Shown here: piece after piece, positions 59,163 through 64,000 of the stretch | Layout: each line of letters opens with the position of its first letter | How positions within the stretch are numbered: the stretch's first letter is position 1 | Assembly: GCA_965215165.1 (NCBI GenBank) | Contig: CBDCCX010000006.1 | Location: 2,852,001 to 2,916,000, forward strand | Direction of reading: 5' to 3' | Length of the DNA: 64,000 nucleotides | DNA from: JANQRZ01 sp965215165 | GTDB lineage: Bacteria; Bacteroidota; Rhodothermia; Rhodothermales; JANQRZ01 | Notes under the pieces: model-generated | Told to the model about the DNA's origin: nothing | The model's database searches: none | The model's input: the letters and a program-made list of their open reading frames with translations, nothing else | Program-made: the position numbers and the translations under genes

Positions 59163-60434
59163 ATGATCTCCCTCGACCGGCAGCACGTCACCCCGTTCCT
59201 CGGCGACTCCGCCCGCGCCGGCCTCCAGCCGCGCCTCCTCGACGCCCACCAGAAAGTCCTCGACCGCAGCGGTGCCGGCGGCGACATGCTCGCCTGGCGC
59301 GACCTGCTCCTCGACCCCGACCGCGCGGTCTTCGGCGAGATCGAAGCCGTCGCCGCCGAGATTCGGGAGCGGGCCGACGTGCTGGTCTGCATCGGCATCG
59401 GCGGGTCGTACCTCGGCGCGAAGGCCGTCACCGAGGCCCTCACCCCCGCCTTCGGCGATGACACGCTGGAGATCGTCTTCGCCGGGCACCACCTCTCGCC
59501 GGGCTACCACGAGGCCCTGCTCGACTACCTGAAAGGCCAGAGCGTCTACGTCAACGTGATCTCGAAGAGCGGCAGCACGCTCGAGCCGTCGCTCGCCTTC
59601 CGGTTCGTCCGCCGCCACCTGGAGGAGACGTTCGACGACGCCGCGCAGCGGATCGTCGTCACGACCGGCCCGACGGGCGGCCTGCTCAACCCGCTCCGCG
59701 ACGAGAAGGGCTACCGCAAGTTCGTCCTCCTCGACGGCGTCGGCGGCCGGTTCTCGGTCCTCACCCCGGTCGGGCTGCTCCCGATTGCGGCGGCGGGGCA
59801 CGACGTCCGCGCGCTCCTCGGCGGAGCCACCGAGACGCTCCGTGCGCTCGACGAGCCGGACGGCAACCCGGCGCTCGACTACGCCGCCGACCGCTACCTC
59901 CTGCACGAGGACGGCTACAAGACCGAGCTGCTGGCGGTCTTCGAGCCGCGCCTGGCTGGGGTCGGCGGCTGGTGGCAGCAGCTCTTCGGCGAGAGCGAGG
60001 GCAAGGAGCACAAGGGGTTGTTCCCGTCGGTGGCGCAGTACACCTCGGACCTCCACTCGCTCGGGCAGTACGTGCAGCAGGGCCAGCGTACGCTCGTCGA
60101 GAGCTTCCTCTGGGTCGACGACGCCGGCGACGGGCCGACCGTCGGCGAGGAGGCGGGCAACCCGGACGAGCTGAACTACCTCGCTGGCAAGACCTACGCC
60201 GAGATCAACCGCAGCGCCTACGAAGCCACAGCCGCCGCTCACGCCGAGGGCGGCGTTCCCAACTGGACCCTCACGATGCCGCGCCTCGACGCCCACTCGC
60301 TCGGCGGGCTGCTGGCGTTCTACGAGCAGGCGGTGTCGGTCAGCGGCTACCTGCTCGGCGTCAACCCGTTCGACCAGCCGGGCGTGGAGACCTATAAGCA
60401 GAAGATGTTCGCCCTCCTCGGCCGGCCCGACTGA
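59163..60434 (+). CDS. pgi: Glucose-6-phosphate isomerase
   Basis: 423 residues from ATG 59163 (MISLDRQHVTPFLGDSAR). It interconverts glucose-6-phosphate and fructose-6-phosphate. SIS-fold marks: CIGIGGSYLGAKAVTEAL (phosphate/substrate loop), VNVISKSGSTLEPSLAFR (second phosphate loop), DGVGGRFSVLTPVGLLPIA (PGI signature 1 region), then ESEGKEHKGLFPSVAQYTSD containing the active-site Glu/His region and NPFDQPGVETYKQKM at the C-terminus (signature 2). The length fits the Bacillus-type, shorter than the E. coli enzyme (~549). Single gene, convergent with the antiporter. Confidence 0.97.
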   Translation: MISLDRQHVTPFLGDSARAGLQPRLLDAHQKVLDRSGAGGDMLAWRDLLLDPDRAVFGEIEAVAAEIRERADVLVCIGIGGSYLGAKAVTEALTPAFGDDTLEIVFAGHHLSPGYHEALLDYLKGQSVYVNVISKSGSTLEPSLAFRFVRRHLEETFDDAAQRIVVTTGPTGGLLNPLRDEKGYRKFVLLDGVGGRFSVLTPVGLLPIAAAGHDVRALLGGATETLRALDEPDGNPALDYAADRYLLHEDGYKTELLAVFEPRLAGVGGWWQQLFGESEGKEHKGLFPSVAQYTSDLHSLGQYVQQGQRTLVESFLWVDDAGDGPTVGEEAGNPDELNYLAGKTYAEINRSAYEATAAAHAEGGVPNWTLTMPRLDAHSLGGLLAFYEQAVSVSGYLLGVNPFDQPGVETYKQKMFALLGRPD

Positions 60435-60491
60435 GCGCCCCGCGCAACGAAGCCTCCCACGCGCTGGTTGCAGAGCGAAACCCAGTACGCT

Positions 60492-60617
60492 ATGTCCCAC
60501 ACCTACGCAGGCACCCTCGACGGCGACCGCATCAGGTGGCACCGCGACGCCCTAAGGAGGAGGAAGTGGGCGACTGATGCGCCGGCGTTCGGCTACACGG
60601 CCGAGCGGCGGCGCTCG
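60492..60617 (+). pseudogene. Possible 5' remnant of a small antitoxin-like gene
   Basis: ATG 60492 begins MSHTYAGTLDGDRIRWHRDA, which resembles the start of small (~70-residue) proteins of the form M...Y.G.L.G.RI.W...A, often found next to PIN toxins. The resemblance stops at once and the frame then runs antisense into the antiporter gene. No partner gene is present. The call rests on about 20 residues, so it is tentative. Confidence 0.3.
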
Positions 60618-61982
60618 TCAGTCCCCGCGGCGGGCGTCCTCGTGGTGGGCCTCGATGGCGTCGGCGGCGAGCTCCTCCTGCTCGGCGCGGCCCCGGTACC
60701 AAACCATCAGCGGCGTCACCGAGAGGCCGTGGAGCACGATGCTCGCCGTGATCGTGGTCAGCACCAGGCCGAGCAGGAGCTCGGAGAAGCCGTCGTAGAG
60801 GCCGTGCGTCTCGGCGAACATGAGGTAGTAGACCGAGCCGATCCCCCGCATCCCGAACCAGGTGACGAGCCGCCGCTGCACGCTCGATATGTCCGCCCCG
60901 AACAGGCCCAGGGCGACGGCGGCGGGCCGCACGACGAAGAGCAGGAGCAGCACGAACACGGCGGCCTCCCACGTCCACGCGGCGAACGTCAGCAGCGACC
61001 CGACGAGCACCACGAGCGCGACGGCCCCGATCCGCTCGAACTGCTCCGCGAACCCGAGCACGGCCGAGGCCATGTAGGCCGGCGCGGTCTCCGCCCCCGT
61101 CGCAACCTCCTCCGCCTCGCCCTGCTCGGCGCGGGCCTCGATGTCCTCGGCCGGGTCGGCCTCGTCCTCGACGTGGCGGCGCTCCTCGAAGCGCAGCGCC
61201 AGGCCGGCGGCGAAGACCGCGAGGAAGGCGTAGGTGCTCACCAGCAGCGCCAACCCGTAGCTCAGCGCGACCAAGCCGAGCGCGAGGAAGTCGTCCGTTC
61301 CGGTGGCCTCTTTGTGCTCGCGCCGGAGATGCACCACCAAGCGCCCGGTGGCGATGCCCAGCGCCGCGCCGATCGCCAGGCCGCCGAAGACGGCCCAGAC
61401 GAGGTCGACCGTGACCCACCGCCAGCCCCACTCGCCCAGCTCGTGCAGGCCGAGCAGCCCGAGGCCGAGCATCACGAACGGGAACGCCGCGCCGTCGTTG
61501 AGTCCCGCCTCGCCGGTCAGGCTGAAGCGGAGCCGGTCGCGGTCGTTCGGCTCCTCCACCTGCACGTCCGCCGCCAGCACCGGGTCGGTCGGCGCGAGAA
61601 CGGCCCCGAGGAGGACGGCCGCACCAAGCGGCAGCCCGAGGAAGACCACGCCGATGGCCGCAATGAGACCGACCGTCGCCGTCATCGAGATCGTCGCGAG
61701 CCGGAGCGGGAGCCGCCAGCGGTCGTTCGTGAGCGGGGTGCGCAGCTTGAGGCCCGCCGCGAAGAGCGACAGCGTGACGGCGATCTCGGAGAGCACCTCG
61801 AGCAGCTTCGCGTCCTCGATCGGGTCGACCACGAGCAGCCCGATGCCGAGCGGGCCGATGCCGACCCCGACGAGCAGGTAGAACTGCGCGACCGAGAGCG
61901 GAAGCCGCCGCAGCACGGTCGAGAGCAGCGCCATCAGCAGCAGCAGCAGCCCGGCGACGAGAAACCAGAGAGCGAAGTACAT
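60618..61982 (-). CDS. Cation/proton antiporter (CPA1-type)
   Basis: 454 residues from ATG 61982 (MYFALWFLVAGLLLLLMALL). About twelve membrane helices. Family blocks: FYLLVGVGIGPLGIGLL, SEIAVTLSLFAAGLKLRTPL, LLGAVLAPTDPVLAADVQV (the conserved Asp-Pro pair), FSLTGEAGLNDGAAFPFVML (Gly-x-x-x-Asn-Asp, ion-binding), and TWFGMRGIGSVYYLMFAETH. A charged cytoplasmic loop (~275-310) carries HVEDEADPAEDIEARAEQGE. It exchanges Na+ or K+ for H+, for pH and salt balance, as a marine host would need. Intact counterpart of the broken gene at 55995. Confidence 0.92.
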   Translation of the reverse strand: MYFALWFLVAGLLLLLMALLSTVLRRLPLSVAQFYLLVGVGIGPLGIGLLVVDPIEDAKLLEVLSEIAVTLSLFAAGLKLRTPLTNDRWRLPLRLATISMTATVGLIAAIGVVFLGLPLGAAVLLGAVLAPTDPVLAADVQVEEPNDRDRLRFSLTGEAGLNDGAAFPFVMLGLGLLGLHELGEWGWRWVTVDLVWAVFGGLAIGAALGIATGRLVVHLRREHKEATGTDDFLALGLVALSYGLALLVSTYAFLAVFAAGLALRFEERRHVEDEADPAEDIEARAEQGEAEEVATGAETAPAYMASAVLGFAEQFERIGAVALVVLVGSLLTFAAWTWEAAVFVLLLLFVVRPAAVALGLFGADISSVQRRLVTWFGMRGIGSVYYLMFAETHGLYDGFSELLLGLVLTTITASIVLHGLSVTPLMVWYRGRAEQEELAADAIEAHHEDARRGD

Positions 61983-62105
61983 GGGCGAGAGGGGAGCGGG
62001 GAGCGGGGGCTCTGACACGACGTAGCCGCCCAGACGATTCCTCGGCGTGCAGATTAAATCGGGACAGGTGTGGAGACGGCCCGCCTCTCTCGGTAGATTG
62101 CGGCT

Positions 62106-62480
62106 ATGCTCTTCGTGGCCCCGATCCGTAGACTCAGTGCGCTCGTCGCGCTCGCCGCCTTCCTCGGCGGTGGGCTCGTTGCGCCGGCCGTCCACCGGGC
62201 GGCGCACGGGATCGAGCACGCCCAAGCCCGCCACGCCGCCGCCGCGCAGACCGACCACGTCCACACCGACGGCACCGGCTTCACGGTCGCGCTCGACGGC
62301 GACGCGTCCGGTCACGACCTCTGCCTCCTCTGCCTCCCGAAGCAGCACACCGGGGGAGTGCTCGGCGCGACCCCGTCAGGGAAGGCACCCGGGTCGGTCT
62401 TCGCCTCGCCCCGGTCTGCCGCTCCGGCGACGCCCGCGCACGCGCTGCTCCCCATCCGTGGTCCCCCGACCGCCGCGTAG
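62106..62480 (+). CDS. Small exported His-rich protein, DUF2946-like
   Basis: 124 residues. N-terminal membrane or signal segment (LSALVALAAFLGGGLVAPAV), then many His (HRAAHGIEHAQARH, DHVHTDG) and a Cys pair, GHDLCLLCLPKQH. This recalls DUF2946-type proteins found near metal-related TonB receptors. It ends 157 bp before the TonB receptor gene on the same strand. A role in binding or sensing a metal such as copper or zinc is inference from composition and neighbourhood. Confidence 0.6.
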   Translation: MLFVAPIRRLSALVALAAFLGGGLVAPAVHRAAHGIEHAQARHAAAAQTDHVHTDGTGFTVALDGDASGHDLCLLCLPKQHTGGVLGATPSGKAPGSVFASPRSAAPATPAHALLPIRGPPTAA

Positions 62481-62637
62481 GGACCTCGTCTGGTTCCCCA
62501 GCGGGCACGTCCTGCCCGTCCTCAGCGGTCACTAGGATTCGCACGCCCCAGGCGCACGCCTGCCGTGCGGCCACCCCCGGCCTGTCGCCGCGCGTCGCTG
62601 CGTGCGGCTGCGCGGTCGGCACCACGGTTATCTCTCC

Positions 62638-64000
62638 ATGCGGCGCGCCCTCGTTCTTCTCGCAGCCCTCGCCCCGGCGGCCCACGCCCAATCCCTCGGC
62701 GGGCGCGTCACGACTCCCGACGGCACGCCGCTTCCCGGCGTCAACGTCGCCGTGCTTGTGCTCGAACGCGGTACCGTCACGGATGCCGACGGGCGCTACG
62801 TGGTCCTCAATCTCCCGGCCGACACGCTCGTGGTCGCGTTCAGCTCGCTTGGCTACGAGCGGGCCGAGCGGCCGGCCGATCTGCGCGGCGGCGACGCAAC
62901 GCTCGACGTCACGCTCCGCGAGACCGTGCAGACACTCGGCGAGGTGACGGTGCGGGAGGACCGAGCGCGGGAGGCCCTCGCCCGGTCGGCGCAGTCCGTC
63001 GCCGTGATCGACGCGGCGGAGCTGGCCGAGCTGCGCGGGCAGACGCTCGGGCAGACCATCGAACGGCTCCCCGGCGTCACCACGCTCTCGACCGGCCCGA
63101 GCATCCAGAAGCCCGTGATCCGGGGACTGCACTCGGACCGCGTGATCGTGCTCAACGACGGCATCCCGCAGGAGGGGCAGCAGTGGGGGGCCGAGCACGC
63201 GCCCGAGATCGACCCATTCTCCGGCGCGCGGATCGAGGTCGTGCGCGGGGCGGCGGGCGTCGAGTACGGCGCGGGGGCGATCGGCGGCGTGGTGCGGATC
63301 GAGGACGAGGCGCTTCCGACCACGCCCGGCTTCGGCGGCCGGCTCTCGGTCAACGCCTTCTCGAACAGCGCGCAGGCGGCCGGCTCGCTCGAGCTCGAAG
63401 GCAGCCCGGCGGCGGTGCCCGGCCTCGGCGTGCGGGCGCAGGCCAGCCTCCGCCGCGCCGGCGACGCCCGGACGCCGGGCTACGTGCTCGGCAACACGGC
63501 GTTCTTCGAGCGCAGCGCCGAGGTCGCCGCCGGCTACACGCGCGGGCCGCTCGAGCTCGAGGCCCACGCCAGCCACTTCGGCACCGACCTCGGCATCTAC
63601 CGCGGCTCGCACTTCAACACCTTCGCCGCGCTCGACACCGTGCTCGCCCTCGGCCGCCCGCCGGTCGACTACGCCTTTTCGTACGAGATCGACGCGCCGA
63701 AGCAGAGCATCACCCACGACCTCGTCGCGCTCCGGGGGCGGTACGCGCTCGGCGGCGGCGCGCGCGCCGAGGTCCAGTACGGCTTCCAGCAGAACCACCG
63801 GCAGGAGTTCGACGCCGACCGCATCGGCGGGCGCGACCCGCTCGAACGGCCCGCCTTCGACCTCGTGCTGCTCACCCACACCCTCGACGCGAAGGTGCAG
63901 ACGCGGCCCACCGGCCTCTTCGGTGGCGACGCCTTCGGGGTGGCGGGCGTGAGCGGGACGACGCAGGGCAACCGCTCCGAGGTCGGCTACCTCATCCCCA
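62638..64000 (+). CDS. TonB-dependent outer-membrane receptor (3' end cut by window edge)
   Basis: 454 codons visible, open to the edge. Signal peptide MRRALVLLAALAPAAHAQ. A carboxypeptidase-regulatory-like domain follows (~20-105; LGGRVTTPDGTPLPGVNVAV, GRYVVLNLPADTLVV), as in SusC/CirA-type receptors of Bacteroidota relatives. The plug domain lies at ~115-225 (ARSAQSVAVIDAAELAELRG, QTIERLPGVTTL, KPVIRGLHSDRVIVLNDGIP, RIEVVRGAAGVEYGAGAIGG). Beta-barrel strands have begun by the edge. Energy comes from TonB-ExbBD. The barrel has several His (GSHFNTF, QNHRQEF). With the His-rich gene upstream this suggests a metal or metal-chelate substrate. Confidence 0.92.
   Translation, partial: MRRALVLLAALAPAAHAQSLGGRVTTPDGTPLPGVNVAVLVLERGTVTDADGRYVVLNLPADTLVVAFSSLGYERAERPADLRGGDATLDVTLRETVQTLGEVTVREDRAREALARSAQSVAVIDAAELAELRGQTLGQTIERLPGVTTLSTGPSIQKPVIRGLHSDRVIVLNDGIPQEGQQWGAEHAPEIDPFSGARIEVVRGAAGVEYGAGAIGGVVRIEDEALPTTPGFGGRLSVNAFSNSAQAAGSLELEGSPAAVPGLGVRAQASLRRAGDARTPGYVLGNTAFFERSAEVAAGYTRGPLELEAHASHFGTDLGIYRGSHFNTFAALDTVLALGRPPVDYAFSYEIDAPKQSITHDLVALRGRYALGGGARAEVQYGFQQNHRQEFDADRIGGRDPLERPAFDLVLLTHTLDAKVQTRPTGLFGGDAFGVAGVSGTTQGNRSEVGYLIP

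Noticed and set aside
60468..62015. 515-codon plus-strand frame
   Set aside because: Antisense shadow of the cation/proton antiporter; no domain-like sequence after the first ~20 codons at 60492.

Overview
The window is about 70% G+C, very gene-dense, and looks like a chromosome segment of a Rhodothermota bacterium (Rubricoccaceae-like, a sister lineage of Bacteroidota). The evidence is three secreted proteins ending in a type IX-style sorting tail (YPNP...LGR.V..L...SG.Y.), a SusC/CirA-style TonB receptor at the right edge, an ECF sigma/Ser-Thr kinase pair, and promoter-like TAnnTT boxes instead of a classical -10. Third codon positions are strongly G/C. Stretches of clearly lower G+C mark imported or decaying DNA. 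I see no tRNA, rRNA, CRISPR array or transposase.

Layout. 1-3164: a hybrid histidine kinase (cut by the left edge) and a cupin. 3409-11720: clpB, whose last 210 bp occur twice. Between the two copies lies a 5.4-kb, lower-G+C three-gene operon: a single-chain nuclease-methylase-specificity enzyme, a protein with a HEPN-type RNase motif, and an AlbA_2/Schlafen-like ATP-binding protein with a winged helix. This is the most unusual locus here and the best candidate for a little-described defence system. 11817-18946: a delta-60-repeat secreted protein, a Uma2 nuclease-like protein, small hypotheticals, the kinase/ECF pair and a lipoprotein. 19041-29216: SMC, a decayed SatD-like/DUF3307-like gene pair, a stand-alone NFACT-R domain, an HD hydrolase, an unknown protein, an acyl-CoA carboxylase beta chain and a LysM lytic transglycosylase.

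29291-37202 (minus strand): a large secreted protein, sdhCDAB and citrate synthase, a TCA-cycle block. 37891-42967: RNase E/G with a huge disordered insert in its S1 domain, a small conserved protein, an MBL-fold hydrolase, AroQ and a YdjM-like membrane protein. 42918-53945: a membrane protein divergent from an HxlR regulator, GNAT, an orphan MNT nucleotidyltransferase, an M49-like metalloprotease, ChaN-like and DEAD-box genes, an AbgT transporter, a secreted alpha-amylase with an 8-bp tandem repeat abutting its start codon, and an ArfB-like release factor. 54052-64000: a minimal type IX cargo, membrane and envelope lipoproteins, a broken cation/proton antiporter next to an intact one, a GT39-like protein, Pgi, a small His-rich protein and a TonB receptor (cut by the right edge).

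A second theme is the spacers. Many short intergenic regions hold palindromes, double hairpins or short tandem repeats of low-complexity sequence. The only gene-free stretch over 300 bp is 37203-37890. Coordinates and translations were read by eye. Family assignments rest on visible motifs and remembered family consensus, not on searches.
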